Below, piece after piece: positions 7,995 to 17,975 of a DNA stretch of 64,000 nt. Origin of the DNA: an uncultured Gelidibacter sp. (GTDB taxonomy: Bacteria; Bacteroidota; Bacteroidia; Flavobacteriales; Flavobacteriaceae); contig NZ_CANMTE010000003.1 in assembly GCF_947500795.1 (NCBI RefSeq), forward strand, positions 124,001 to 188,000, written 5' to 3'. Under the pieces are notes generated by a model. It was not told where the DNA came from and ran no database searches. It saw nothing but the letters and a program-made list of their open reading frames with translations. The translations under genes were made by a program, and so were the position numbers. The stretch's first letter is position 1, and every line of letters begins with the position of its first letter.

Positions 7995-10445
7995 TTGAAA
8001 CAATTTCTTAAGATTTTTTTTGTTTTCAGTTTTCTGATTACCGCTTATACTGCTCAGGCACAATACCCAACCGATTGCGTTGATGCGGTTATAATTTGTG
8101 GAAATTCAAATGTTAATTTAAATGTTAGCGGCATTGGAGTTCAAGAATTAAACAACTCCAATACTTGTAGCAGTTATGAAACCAATAGTATTTGGCTCCA
8201 AGTGAGCCTTGTTACAGATGGCACCTTGGGATTTACTCTAAAACCAAATAACAGTTCCATTAGTGAGGATTATGATTTTTTTGTCTTTGGTCCAAATGTA
8301 GCTTGTAACGAGCTGGGCCAAGCCATTAGATGCTCTACTACTAATCCTTCATCTGCTGGACTTCCTAACAATTATACAGGAATGCGTGAAAATTCGGTTG
8401 ATACTTCAGAAGGTCCAGGACCTGATGGCGACAGTTTTGTAAAATGGCTGACTGTATCTGCTGGAGACACTTATTTTATTGTTATTGATAGGCCAATTGG
8501 TAATAGTGGATTTACATTGGAATGGACTGGAACAGCAGAATTTTCTTCCCCACCCAGTAATCAATCACATGGCTTAGCGCCGCTTGATTTAGAAAAATGC
8601 GATACTGATTCCCCTTATGGCGATGGGTTTACAGCTTTTAATTTGGAAATGAATACACCTAAAATTAAAGGATCACAAAAAGATGTTACCGTTACCTATC
8701 ATCTTAATGACACTGATGCGAATAGTAACGCAAATCCATTGACAAGCCCTTATACCAATATTTCCAATCCGCAGAAAATTGTTGCACGCATCACAAATAC
8801 CATCACTGGATGTTTTGAATTAGCTGACTTTACAATAACTGCCAGTTTAGGACCTGATTTTAAAGCTCCTTCACCTTTTCACGAATGTGATACAGATGCC
8901 GATGGCAATAGTAATAATGGCCGTACCTATTTTGACCTAACCAAGAAAAATCCAGAAATCTTAAATGGACAGGATCCATCGACAATTAAAATAACCTATC
9001 ACAAATCCATGGCTTCAGCACAAAACAGTTCTGATCCTGGTGTTGATGCCCATTCCTATTATAACGCCAATCCTTATAACGAGCAGCTTTATGTAAGGTT
9101 GGAAGATCCTTTCAATAAAAATTGTAGAAACATCACAACCCTCGACCTTGTAGTCAACCCATTACCACAAGCGTTTAACGCTACAATTATGCAATGTGAT
9201 GATGATGGTAAAAGTGATGGCATAACCCTCTTCAATTTGAACGAAGCGAAGGATGCACTTACTGGTGGCGCTTCTGACAGAAGTTTAACGTACTACACTT
9301 CTAAAACAGAAGCTCAAGCAGGTGGCCCAAGTACCATAAATGGTAAGGCTTATAAAAATTCTAAAAATCCGGAGCTGCTGTATGTTAGAATCACCGATGA
9401 TTTTACCGGTTGTTTCAGCGTGTCAACATTAAATTTGGAAGTAAGTGTTACTGCGGCTAATGATACACAATTAAATCATTGTGATGACGATGGCTTGGAA
9501 GACGGCTTTTACACTTTTACGCTTTCTGATGCAGATTCAGATGTTTTAAAGGGTTTACCGTCAGGTTTAGATTTGGTGTATTATGAAACCTATAAGGATG
9601 CACTTTTGGAAACGCATCCGCTGCCTAACCAATTTACCAATAGAAATGCTTATGCTCAAACTATTTTTGCAAGGGTAGAAAACAGCAATGCTTGTTATGG
9701 TATTAGCGAAGTAGCACTCAACGTTTATAAGATGCCGACCGTAGAAACAGAAGCTGAAGAAATTTACTGTTTAAATACGTTTCCGGAGACACTTACTTTG
9801 TACAGTAATATAATTGATCACATTTCAGCAACGTATACCTACAGTTGGTCTACAGGGGAAACATCATCAGAAATTGAGGTAAACTCACCTGGCACCTACA
9901 CGGTAAGAATAACCAATAGTAACGGATGTTATAAAGACCGGACCATTAAAGTGTTGCCTTCAAATATTGCAACAATTAGTGACATCAAAATTAATGATGC
10001 TTCACAAAACAATACGGTCGCAGTCATGGTTACCGGTGAAGGCTCTTATGAATATGCACTGAACAATATTAAAGGGCCCTACCAGGAAAGTCACATTTTC
10101 GAGAATGTAGCACCTGGATTTTATACCGTTTTTGTTAGGGATATGAACGGTTGCGGCACTTCTAAAGAGAAAATCTCAGTTATTGGATTTCCTAAATATT
10201 TTACGCCAAATAACGATGGTATCAACGATACTTGGCAAGTAAATGGCATCAACGGACAGTTTCAATCCAAGACCACCATTTACATTTTCAATAGAATGGG
10301 AAAACTCCTTAAGCAATTAAATCCGTTAGGTATTGGTTGGGATGGTACCTACATTGGCCATCCATTGCCTCCTGACGATTATTGGTTTTCTGTAACTCTA
10401 CAAGATGGTAGAACCTTAAAAGGTCACTTCACACTAAAGCGCTAA
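7995..10445 (+). CDS. T9SS type B secreted protein with four CDxD repeats
   Basis: 816 residues. TTG start gives a signal peptide (MKQFLKIFFVFSFLITAYTAQAQ). An N-terminal beta domain (about 24-195) with paired cysteines follows, then four repeats of about 90 residues, each opening with a Cys-Asp acidic motif (CDTD, CDTD, CDDD, CDDD followed by a DG) and closing with a TGC-like end. A PKD/SprB-like segment (SWSTGETSSEIEV) precedes the gliding-motility C-terminal domain: FPKYFTPNNDGINDTW, IFNRMGKLL, GWDGTY and GHFTLKR at the very end. This C-terminal domain is the type B sorting signal for type IX secretion, so the product is exported to the cell surface or medium. Probably an adhesin; ligand unknown. 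Confidence 0.88.
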   Translation: MKQFLKIFFVFSFLITAYTAQAQYPTDCVDAVIICGNSNVNLNVSGIGVQELNNSNTCSSYETNSIWLQVSLVTDGTLGFTLKPNNSSISEDYDFFVFGPNVACNELGQAIRCSTTNPSSAGLPNNYTGMRENSVDTSEGPGPDGDSFVKWLTVSAGDTYFIVIDRPIGNSGFTLEWTGTAEFSSPPSNQSHGLAPLDLEKCDTDSPYGDGFTAFNLEMNTPKIKGSQKDVTVTYHLNDTDANSNANPLTSPYTNISNPQKIVARITNTITGCFELADFTITASLGPDFKAPSPFHECDTDADGNSNNGRTYFDLTKKNPEILNGQDPSTIKITYHKSMASAQNSSDPGVDAHSYYNANPYNEQLYVRLEDPFNKNCRNITTLDLVVNPLPQAFNATIMQCDDDGKSDGITLFNLNEAKDALTGGASDRSLTYYTSKTEAQAGGPSTINGKAYKNSKNPELLYVRITDDFTGCFSVSTLNLEVSVTAANDTQLNHCDDDGLEDGFYTFTLSDADSDVLKGLPSGLDLVYYETYKDALLETHPLPNQFTNRNAYAQTIFARVENSNACYGISEVALNVYKMPTVETEAEEIYCLNTFPETLTLYSNIIDHISATYTYSWSTGETSSEIEVNSPGTYTVRITNSNGCYKDRTIKVLPSNIATISDIKINDASQNNTVAVMVTGEGSYEYALNNIKGPYQESHIFENVAPGFYTVFVRDMNGCGTSKEKISVIGFPKYFTPNNDGINDTWQVNGINGQFQSKTTIYIFNRMGKLLKQLNPLGIGWDGTYIGHPLPPDDYWFSVTLQDGRTLKGHFTLKR

Positions 10446-10734
10446 CTTATTCCTTAAATAGACAGATTACTTCCTATCACTGCGAGATGAGTTGTTACGA
10501 TTTTTCATAATTACAATACAAAATGTGATCACTCGATTAAAATTTACCCCCGTTGGGAAGTTCTACATCTAGTTTTATATCATAAAAAGTAATATAAAGT
10601 TAATATTTTATGCATTTTATCGTATTATTTTGCATTTCACCTAATAATTGGCTACTTTTCGACCATATTTGAATGTAGTAGAACTCTCATTTCCCTCATA
10701 TGCGACCCTTCTAACTCAACTTAACCGAAAAAGA
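10446..10734. other. 289-nt intergenic region
   Basis: AT-rich gap between the two T9SS substrate genes. I see no hairpin with a T-run, no exact TAnnTTTG box and no plausible small gene. The in-frame extension of the downstream gene into it (from 10648) lacks signal-peptide character. Confidence 0.5.
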
Positions 10735-13700
10735 ATGAAATCGTTCCAAATTTCCCTCCTTGCTCTTGCATGTGTTTTGTGTACCAACGCATTCAGTCAA
10801 CAAATAAAAGTAGACGACAAAGTCACTCCTAAAAACCTGATTGAAAACCATTTAATTCAAGGTTGTGTCGAGACTTCTAATATTGCATCACCCATAAATG
10901 GGTCTAAAAATGGGTTTTCAAGTTTTGGATATTTTGAACGTGGCAGTTCAAACTTTCCTTTTGAAAACGGAATAGTTTTGACGACAGGTAAAGCTGCTTC
11001 CAGTGGAAATACGGTAATTTCAAATGATTTAAATGATGGAGATGCGAGTTGGGGTACAGATCCTGATCTTGAAACTGCTTTGGGCATTACCAAAACCTTA
11101 AATGCAACTGCTATAGAATTTGAATTTGCCTCAATTTCTAATCAGATTCAATTCAACTACATTTTAGCTTCTGAAGAATACCAAAAATATTATCCTTGTA
11201 ATTATTCGGACGGGTTTGCATTTCTAATCAAACGTGCTGGCACTAGTGAACCTTATCAAAACATTGCCATAATCCCAGGAACAGACACACCGGTAAACAC
11301 GAATACTATCCGTAATGGAATTGTAGGATTTTGTGGTCCATCCAATTCTCAATATTTCGACGGATATAATCTTGGAGACACCAACTATAACGGTAGAACT
11401 ACGGTAATGACCGCCTCGGCAATTATTGAACCGAATGTAAAATATCACATAAAAATGGTCATCGCCGACCAAAGTGATGGGACGAATGACTCGGCCGTTT
11501 TTATTGAAGGAAATAGTTTTAATGCCACTGTTGATTTAGGTGAAGACATTACAACATGCGCCACCAGTGTCACTTTAAATGGTAACATCAAAAATCCGGA
11601 TGCGACATACTCATGGTATTTTAACAGCACAGCAATTTCAGGTCAGACACAACCAACTTTAGTTGTTGACCAATCAGGAATCTACACAGTAAAAGTAGAT
11701 ATTCCGCTATCCGATTCATTTTGTACAATAGAAGACAGTATTAAAATCGAATTAAGCGCTACTCAAACTGCCCAACCTATAACTGATTTCGAACTTTGTG
11801 ATGATGCATCCGCGGATGCCGTTGAAGTATTTGATCTCAGTTTAAAGAATTCTGAAATCTTAAAAGCAGTCCCTAAATCAGCTTACAAGATTTCTTATCA
11901 CTACACAAATGAGGATGCTACCGCAAATGACAATGCCATCACGGCTCCAATCAGTAACACCACTAACAATCAACCAATATATGTAAGAATTGAGGATACG
12001 GTTAATGGCTGTTTAGCATATTCGTCTTTTAACTTAGTGGTGAATGCATTACCAAATGTGGCACCGGCATCAGAATTTTTTGTTTGTGACGACGACACTA
12101 AAGATGGACTAACAGAAGTTAACTTAAAGGATCACGACCATACCATTACAGGCGGAAATCCAGATTTAATTGTGTCCTACCATCAACTCCAATCGGAGGC
12201 GGATTCGGACGACAATGCTATGGTTTCACCATACAATAACACGTCACAAACAGAACACTTTTTCGCTCGTGTTACCAATGTTGTCTCGGGATGTGTCGTC
12301 ACCACTAAAGTCACATTAAAAGTTTTAGAGAATCCTGTTATTAATACAGATCGTCATTATATTGATGCCTGTGATAAAGACCATGATGGTATGGCAATAT
12401 TCGACTTAAACAGTAGCATTGATGCTGTTTTGGAAGGCGCTACCGGAATGACCACAAGCTTCTACCCTACCTTCAACGATGCCGTTTCAGGAACAAACCA
12501 AATCCTAAATCCTAGTGCGTATAGCAATACGACACCAAATATGCAAAACGTTTATATTAAGGTCACCAATGCTGCGGGATGTTCTTCAATTACACCTATA
12601 GAACTACATAGCAATGTATTGTTAACAGGTACATATCTTAAAGCGTTTTCGATTTGTGACGTTCAAGGTGGCGATAAACCTCAATTTGACCTTTACAATA
12701 TGGAAGACGTGATTGCTAATGAACTTCCAAACGTTTCCGTGATATTTTATGAAACGAAACAGGACCAGATCAACAACAACCCAATTCCTAAACACCTTCC
12801 ATATACTCCACCAAAATTTCCTTATACGTTATATTTAACCTTAGATAATACGGTATGTACGGAAGTTGCAGAAATTGAATTAGTTCTTAATCCTATTGTA
12901 GAATTTCCATCTATCGGTCCAGTAACGTATTGTGATACTGATCAGGACGGATTTACGCTTATCGATTTAACGACATTTGATTATCAGGTTTACAATGGGC
13001 AAGATGGTTATTCGGTTCGCTATTTCTTAACTGAAGAGGACGCTAAGAAAAACAGGAACGTAATTACGAAGCCACATCTCAACACCTCCAATCCACAAAG
13101 ATTCTATACCAGAACGACCTCTAATGTTACGGGCTGTGCCGATCTTAATAGTTTTGAAGTGACTGTATTGCCTGCTCCTGAAACTAATAAAGCTTCAGAC
13201 ATAATTATTTGTGATGCTGATCAAGATGGGTTTTCAATTGTTAATCTTGATAGTAAAATAAGTGAAATTGTTTCAGACCTATCCAATAGAGCAGTAAGCT
13301 TTCACACAACCTTAGATAATGCACATAGCAAAACGGCCGCTATTTCAGGGACTAAAAATTATAACGCCAAGACCCAAACAGTTTATACGCGCGTTGAAAA
13401 CACAATTACTGGATGTCATTCTGTTGAACCAATTAAGATTATCGTCAACACCTTACCGATAATTCCGAAAATTAGTGTTTACAAATATTGTGAAGATGAT
13501 AGTGATGGATTTGGAAGTTTCATCTTTAAGAACAAAGACGCTGAAATCTTAAATGGTCAAACTGGCAAACGCACGTCTTATTACCTAACCCCTACAGATG
13601 CGGAGAAAGGCTTGAACGCTATCGATAAAAACAAGGCATTTACAAATACTGTAAATCCTCAAACCATACACGTTAGAGTAGAGAACATTACCGATAAAAA

Positions 13701-14985
13701 CTGTTATGCAACTGGATCTTTTTCTATTGAAGTGGGCTCGAATCCTAAATTTAATGTGCCTTCAGACTGGTTTGTCTGTGACGATATTTCAAATGATGGC
13801 AGTGAGTTTTTTGACTTAAGTGAAAGGACTGCTGAAATAAAAAAAGGACATTCTGATGATTTTAAAGTAACGTATTACCTGAGTTATGCCAACGCAGAAA
13901 ATGACGTAAACCCAATTGCTACGAATTTTGCGAATACAAAAAATCCACAAAAAATCTTTGCCCGAATTGATAATGGTGGTATCTGTAAACCAATTACAAG
14001 TTTCAGTATTGGCGTTATCAAAGCACCTGAAGCTAATCCGTCAAAACCTTTGATTAAATGTGATACCGATGATGATGGTCTTGTGGTGTTCAATTTAAAA
14101 GATTCGGAAGTGGACATTTTAAATGCGAGACAAGATAACCTGGTCATTAACTATTATGAGGACGCTGCTACTTTAAAACTTATTGCGAATCCGAAGTCCT
14201 ATACTTCAGGAACAAAAACCGTTTATATTAAAATCACGAATACCGTTTCAAAATGTTATTTAACTATTCCTATCGAATTAGTAGTCAATTTACCTGAAAC
14301 CAAGAGCTATAAAACGGCATTGTGTGTCAATACAGGACCGATAGTAATTGGGCCTGACTTAGTAAATGCTGGAGATACTTATCTGTGGAATACCAATCAA
14401 AAAACAAGAGAAATCAAGATTAATACTATTGGAACCTATTCCGTTAAAGTGACTACAAAGTCAGGGTGTATTACGAATCATATTTTTGAAGTTATTGAAT
14501 CGTCTCCTGCCAAAATTGAAGTTACTGAACATATCGATTTTTCTGATCCAAACAATATTACAGTAACAATTAGTGGAATCGGTAATTACATGTATCAGTT
14601 AAATGATAAAGAGCCGCAAGAATCCAATGTTTTTGAAAATGTTCCAATTGGCGCGAATTTGGTAAAGGTTATAGATTTAAATGGATGTTCAGAAGTGAGC
14701 AAACAGGTTCTTGTACTTGACACCCCTAAATTCATGACACCAAATGATGATGGGTATTTTGATACTTGGCATATTACAGGCGTAGAAACATTACCCGGGA
14801 CAATAATCCAAATCTACGACCGCTATGGTAAACTATTAGCGCGACTGACCTCATCTTCCCGAGGTTGGGATGGAACATATAACGGTCAAAAAATGCCTTC
14901 TTCAGATTATTGGTTTGTGGCCGATGTTAAGAAAAAAGATGGGACCGCTTTTCAACTTACAGGTCACTTCGCCTTGAAAAGGTAA
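10735..14985 (+). CDS. Giant T9SS type B surface protein, choice-of-anchor L plus nine repeats
   Basis: 1416 residues. I start at ATG 10735 because it gives a clean signal peptide (MKSFQISLLALACVLCTNAFSQQ); the frame extends 29 codons upstream but that stretch is not signal-like. After it comes a choice-of-anchor L domain (IQGCVETSNIAS...NGIVLTTGKA, then the YILASEEYQKYY hallmark). An Ig-like segment (TYSWYFNSTAISGQ) follows, then nine repeats of about 85-95 residues that begin with Cys-Asp acidic motifs (FFVCDDD, VTYCDTDQDG, IIICDADQDG and similar) and include an NTxNPQ motif and a YVRxE motif. The end is a gliding-motility type B sorting domain (PKFMTPNDDGYFDTW, GWDGTYNG, GHFALKR). Same repeat family as the upstream gene, so the pair arose by duplication. 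Likely a surface adhesin. Confidence 0.9.
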   Translation: MKSFQISLLALACVLCTNAFSQQIKVDDKVTPKNLIENHLIQGCVETSNIASPINGSKNGFSSFGYFERGSSNFPFENGIVLTTGKAASSGNTVISNDLNDGDASWGTDPDLETALGITKTLNATAIEFEFASISNQIQFNYILASEEYQKYYPCNYSDGFAFLIKRAGTSEPYQNIAIIPGTDTPVNTNTIRNGIVGFCGPSNSQYFDGYNLGDTNYNGRTTVMTASAIIEPNVKYHIKMVIADQSDGTNDSAVFIEGNSFNATVDLGEDITTCATSVTLNGNIKNPDATYSWYFNSTAISGQTQPTLVVDQSGIYTVKVDIPLSDSFCTIEDSIKIELSATQTAQPITDFELCDDASADAVEVFDLSLKNSEILKAVPKSAYKISYHYTNEDATANDNAITAPISNTTNNQPIYVRIEDTVNGCLAYSSFNLVVNALPNVAPASEFFVCDDDTKDGLTEVNLKDHDHTITGGNPDLIVSYHQLQSEADSDDNAMVSPYNNTSQTEHFFARVTNVVSGCVVTTKVTLKVLENPVINTDRHYIDACDKDHDGMAIFDLNSSIDAVLEGATGMTTSFYPTFNDAVSGTNQILNPSAYSNTTPNMQNVYIKVTNAAGCSSITPIELHSNVLLTGTYLKAFSICDVQGGDKPQFDLYNMEDVIANELPNVSVIFYETKQDQINNNPIPKHLPYTPPKFPYTLYLTLDNTVCTEVAEIELVLNPIVEFPSIGPVTYCDTDQDGFTLIDLTTFDYQVYNGQDGYSVRYFLTEEDAKKNRNVITKPHLNTSNPQRFYTRTTSNVTGCADLNSFEVTVLPAPETNKASDIIICDADQDGFSIVNLDSKISEIVSDLSNRAVSFHTTLDNAHSKTAAISGTKNYNAKTQTVYTRVENTITGCHSVEPIKIIVNTLPIIPKISVYKYCEDDSDGFGSFIFKNKDAEILNGQTGKRTSYYLTPTDAEKGLNAIDKNKAFTNTVNPQTIHVRVENITDKNCYATGSFSIEVGSNPKFNVPSDWFVCDDISNDGSEFFDLSERTAEIKKGHSDDFKVTYYLSYANAENDVNPIATNFANTKNPQKIFARIDNGGICKPITSFSIGVIKAPEANPSKPLIKCDTDDDGLVVFNLKDSEVDILNARQDNLVINYYEDAATLKLIANPKSYTSGTKTVYIKITNTVSKCYLTIPIELVVNLPETKSYKTALCVNTGPIVIGPDLVNAGDTYLWNTNQKTREIKINTIGTYSVKVTTKSGCITNHIFEVIESSPAKIEVTEHIDFSDPNNITVTISGIGNYMYQLNDKEPQESNVFENVPIGANLVKVIDLNGCSEVSKQVLVLDTPKFMTPNDDGYFDTWHITGVETLPGTIIQIYDRYGKLLARLTSSSRGWDGTYNGQKMPSSDYWFVADVKKKDGTAFQLTGHFALKR

Positions 14986-15019
14986 CAATAGCATTACTTA
15001 TTGAAATTTAACAAAACTA

Positions 15020-15052
15020 AAACGTCCATGATATAATCTACCATGGACGTTT
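15020..15052. terminator. Hairpin between convergent genes
   Basis: Perfect 11-bp stem AAACGTCCATG / CATGGACGTTT with an 11-nt loop, lying between the T9SS gene (stop 14985) and the SYLF gene (end 15093). T-rich sequence follows on the minus strand, less so on the plus strand; probably serves both. Confidence 0.7.
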
Positions 15053-15092
15053 CCCTTATATAAATGACCCCTTAGGATCGTCAAAGTGGGTA

Positions 15093-15623
15093 TTAGAATG
15101 ATTTAAAGCTAAATTTTTGGCCACCTACAGAAGCATCAGCCATAAGTCCTGCTTTTGGCAAGGCGAAGGCAACAACACCATCATTGTAACCGGCAGTTAC
15201 AGCAACGCCTGATTCTACAGCGACAGCTGAAGCTTCCGCTGAGAATTCAAAGTTTCCATTTTTAAAATCGTCTAAATCAGCTTCGGTTTCAAAAAAGATG
15301 ACTTCAATAATGGCTTGTCCACCAGCTTGAAATCCAATATCTACCTTTTTAAGATTTGCCATTCCTATTGGCATGCCATTTTCATAAACAACACCATTAC
15401 CTGAAGCGCCACCCACAATTAGACCGCCTTCACCAACGTTAGGGAACAACACGTATCCCGCTGCGTTATCAAAATAATCGCTGAGTGTAGAATCAGCTTC
15501 TATAAGTTTCATTCTCGCATTATCGGCATCTGACATGATTTTATGATCTTTGTCACTCTGCGCAAAGGCCCCAAAAGTAAGTATCATACAGAAGGCCAAA
15601 GTAAATTGTTTTAATGTTTTCAT
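15093..15623 (-). CDS. SYLF (Ysc84/DUF500) lipid-binding domain protein
   Basis: 176 residues with a signal peptide (MKTLKQFTLAFCMILTFGAFAQ), so exported to the periplasm. The mature part matches the SYLF/Ysc84 fold: GYVLFPNVGEGGLIVGGASGNGVVY (about 57-81), KVDIGFQAGGQAIIEVIFF (about 93-111) and a Gly/Ala-rich C-terminus ending GGQKFSFKSF. Family members bind phosphoinositides or membranes in eukaryotes; the bacterial secreted forms have no settled function. Single gene, convergent with the T9SS gene. Confidence 0.82.
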   Translation of the reverse strand: MKTLKQFTLAFCMILTFGAFAQSDKDHKIMSDADNARMKLIEADSTLSDYFDNAAGYVLFPNVGEGGLIVGGASGNGVVYENGMPIGMANLKKVDIGFQAGGQAIIEVIFFETEADLDDFKNGNFEFSAEASAVAVESGVAVTAGYNDGVVAFALPKAGLMADASVGGQKFSFKSF

Positions 15624-15837
15624 GGTTCTATTAATTTAAGAATTGTTAATATGTATTCATCTTGCTATCAATAGTCCAGTTAGTGAAATAAGTAAGGTGT
15701 TGCTAAATTAATTGATTAATAAAATCAAGATTAACCTTAATACGCAATTTATTAATCCTAAAGAATCGAAAACCTAGAACTTAAAGCACTGATATCATGT
15801 AATTTAAAATAGCCATTATTCTTCAAAAAACTTTGGT

Positions 15838-15845
15838 TAAATTTG
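15838..15845 (+). promoter_or_regulatory. -7 box TAAATTTG abutting uvrB start
   Basis: Exact TAnnTTTG only four bases before the uvrB ATG at 15850. Transcription from this box would begin at or very near the start codon, implying a leaderless or near-leaderless mRNA. Confidence 0.55.
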
Positions 15846-15849
15846 CAAA

Positions 15850-17853
15850 ATGAAGTTCAAAATCAAATCAGAATTTAAGCCTACTGGTGATCAGCCTCAA
15901 GCCATAAAACAACTTTCTAAAGGCATTGAGAACAATGAGAAATACCAAACTTTATTAGGAGTAACAGGGTCTGGGAAAACATTTACCGTTGCCAATGTTA
16001 TTGAAGAAGTACAACGGCCTACCCTAGTTTTAGCTCATAATAAAACTTTGGCTGCGCAGTTATACTCTGAATTTAAACAGTTTTTCCCGGATAATGCGGT
16101 AGAATATTTTGTGTCTTATTATGATTACTACCAACCTGAGGCCTACATTCCCGTTTCTGGAGTTTATATAGAAAAGGATCTTTCCATAAACGAAGAAATT
16201 GAGAAGATGCGATTGAGCACAACGTCTTCCCTACTTTCCGGTCGACGCGACGTTATTGTTGTGGCTTCGGTGTCGTGTTTGTATGGTATTGGGAATCCTG
16301 TAGAATTTCAAAAAAATGTCATTACGCTTAAACGGGATGAAGTGATTTCGCGCACAAAGCTCCTTCATAAATTAGTGCAAAGTCTCTATTCTAGAACGGA
16401 AGCCGATTTCAATCATGGTAATTTCAGAATTAAAGGCGATACCGTGGATATCTTTCCTGGATATGCCGATTACGGCGTTCGTGTTCACTTTTTTGGTGAT
16501 GAAATTGAAGAGATTGAAGCGTTTAACATCCAAACAAATAAGGTCATTGAATCTTATGACCAAATCAATATTTTTCCTGCAAATATGTTTGTGACATCGC
16601 CTGAAGTACTTCAAGGTGCCATTAAACAAATTCAGGATGATTTGGTAAAACAACATGATTATTTTAAGGATATCGGCAAGCATTTAGAGGCAAAACGATT
16701 AAAGGAACGTACAGAATTTGACCTTGAAATGATTCGGGAATTGGGGTACTGTTCGGGTATTGAGAACTATTCGCGCTATTTAGACGGGCGTTTGCCTGGT
16801 ACGCGACCTTTCTGTTTATTGGATTATTTCCCTGATGATTATTTGATGGTGGTTGATGAAAGTCACGTGACCATCTCTCAGGTGCATGCTATGTATGGTG
16901 GCGATAGAAGTCGTAAGGAAAACTTGGTAGATTATGGTTTCAGACTTCCCGCAGCTATGGATAATAGACCTTTGAAGTTTGAGGAATTTGAAGCCTTGCA
17001 AAATCAAGTGATTTATGTGAGTGCGACACCTGCCGATTATGAACTTGCAAAAAGCGATGGTGTTTTTGTGGAGCAACTGATTCGCCCAACAGGACTATTG
17101 GATCCTATTATTGAGGTTCGCCCAAGTTTGAATCAAATTGATGATTTGATTGAGGAAATTCACCAACGTGTTGAAAAAGACGAACGTATTCTAGTGACAA
17201 CTTTAACCAAGCGAATGGCCGAAGAGTTGACCAAATATTTGGACAGAATTCAGATCCGCGTGCGTTATATCCATAGTGATGTCGATACTCTGGAGCGTGT
17301 AGAGATTATGCAGGATTTGCGTAAAGGCTTGTTTGATGTATTGGTTGGCGTGAATTTATTGCGTGAAGGTTTAGATTTACCGGAGGTTTCATTAGTGGCT
17401 ATTTTAGATGCTGATAAAGAAGGATTCTTAAGATCTAATAGATCATTGACGCAGACTGTTGGAAGGGCTGCACGGCATCTAAATGGTAAAGCGATTATGT
17501 ATGCGGACAAAATTACCAATAGTATGAAGCAAACTATTGACGACACCAATTACCGCCGTGCAAAACAAATTGCCTACAATACCAAACACGGACTTAAACC
17601 AACTGCGCTGAATAAAAGTTTAGATAATATTTTAGCGAAAAATTCCGTCAGTACGTATAGTTATGAAATTGAAGCTTTAAAAGCTGCAGAACCTGAAAGC
17701 GAGTATTTGACTAAAGACCAATTGGAAAAGAAAATTCGTGAAAAACGAAAATTAATGGAACAAGCTGCAAAAGCATTGGATTTCATTATCGCGGCCCAAT
17801 TAAGAGATGACATTAAAGCCTACCAAGGGAAATTGGAACAATTGAAAGCATAA
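15850..17853 (+). CDS. uvrB: Excinuclease ABC subunit B (UvrB)
   Basis: 667 residues, full length. It is the helicase-like damage-verification subunit of nucleotide excision repair, loaded by UvrA and partnering UvrC. Walker A is GVTGSGKT at 37-44. The beta-hairpin that clamps DNA carries the YYDYYQPEAYIP motif (about 92-103). Helicase motifs DESHVT (about 337) and VGRAARH (about 540) are present, and a C-terminal UVR domain for UvrC contact closes the protein (about 627-667). Single gene, convergent with a TerB-like gene. No SOS (LexA-type) box was recognised upstream. Confidence 0.97.
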   Translation: MKFKIKSEFKPTGDQPQAIKQLSKGIENNEKYQTLLGVTGSGKTFTVANVIEEVQRPTLVLAHNKTLAAQLYSEFKQFFPDNAVEYFVSYYDYYQPEAYIPVSGVYIEKDLSINEEIEKMRLSTTSSLLSGRRDVIVVASVSCLYGIGNPVEFQKNVITLKRDEVISRTKLLHKLVQSLYSRTEADFNHGNFRIKGDTVDIFPGYADYGVRVHFFGDEIEEIEAFNIQTNKVIESYDQINIFPANMFVTSPEVLQGAIKQIQDDLVKQHDYFKDIGKHLEAKRLKERTEFDLEMIRELGYCSGIENYSRYLDGRLPGTRPFCLLDYFPDDYLMVVDESHVTISQVHAMYGGDRSRKENLVDYGFRLPAAMDNRPLKFEEFEALQNQVIYVSATPADYELAKSDGVFVEQLIRPTGLLDPIIEVRPSLNQIDDLIEEIHQRVEKDERILVTTLTKRMAEELTKYLDRIQIRVRYIHSDVDTLERVEIMQDLRKGLFDVLVGVNLLREGLDLPEVSLVAILDADKEGFLRSNRSLTQTVGRAARHLNGKAIMYADKITNSMKQTIDDTNYRRAKQIAYNTKHGLKPTALNKSLDNILAKNSVSTYSYEIEALKAAEPESEYLTKDQLEKKIREKRKLMEQAAKALDFIIAAQLRDDIKAYQGKLEQLKA

Positions 17854-17854
17854 A

Positions 17855-17935
17855 GAGGATTGAGGTTATTGAGGCGTGAGGTTTGAGGAATGTGATTGAT
17901 GATTGGTGATTGGTGATTGTTGAGGGGTGATTAAT
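17855..17935. repeat. Degenerate 7-bp-period array GAGGNNN / GATTNNN
   Basis: Eleven heptads: five starting GAGG, with a 2-nt slip after the second, another 2-nt slip, then GATTGAT, GATTGGT twice, GATTGTT, GAGGGGT and GATTAAT. It begins immediately after the uvrB stop codon and is noncoding. Confidence 0.8.
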
Positions 17936-17975
17936 TCATAAGTTAGTTTTCCAAAAATCTAACTTATAATGATTA

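Noticed and set aside
10648-10734. 29-codon upstream extension of the giant T9SS gene
   Set aside because: Lacks signal-peptide character, while the ATG at 10735 starts a clean signal peptide.
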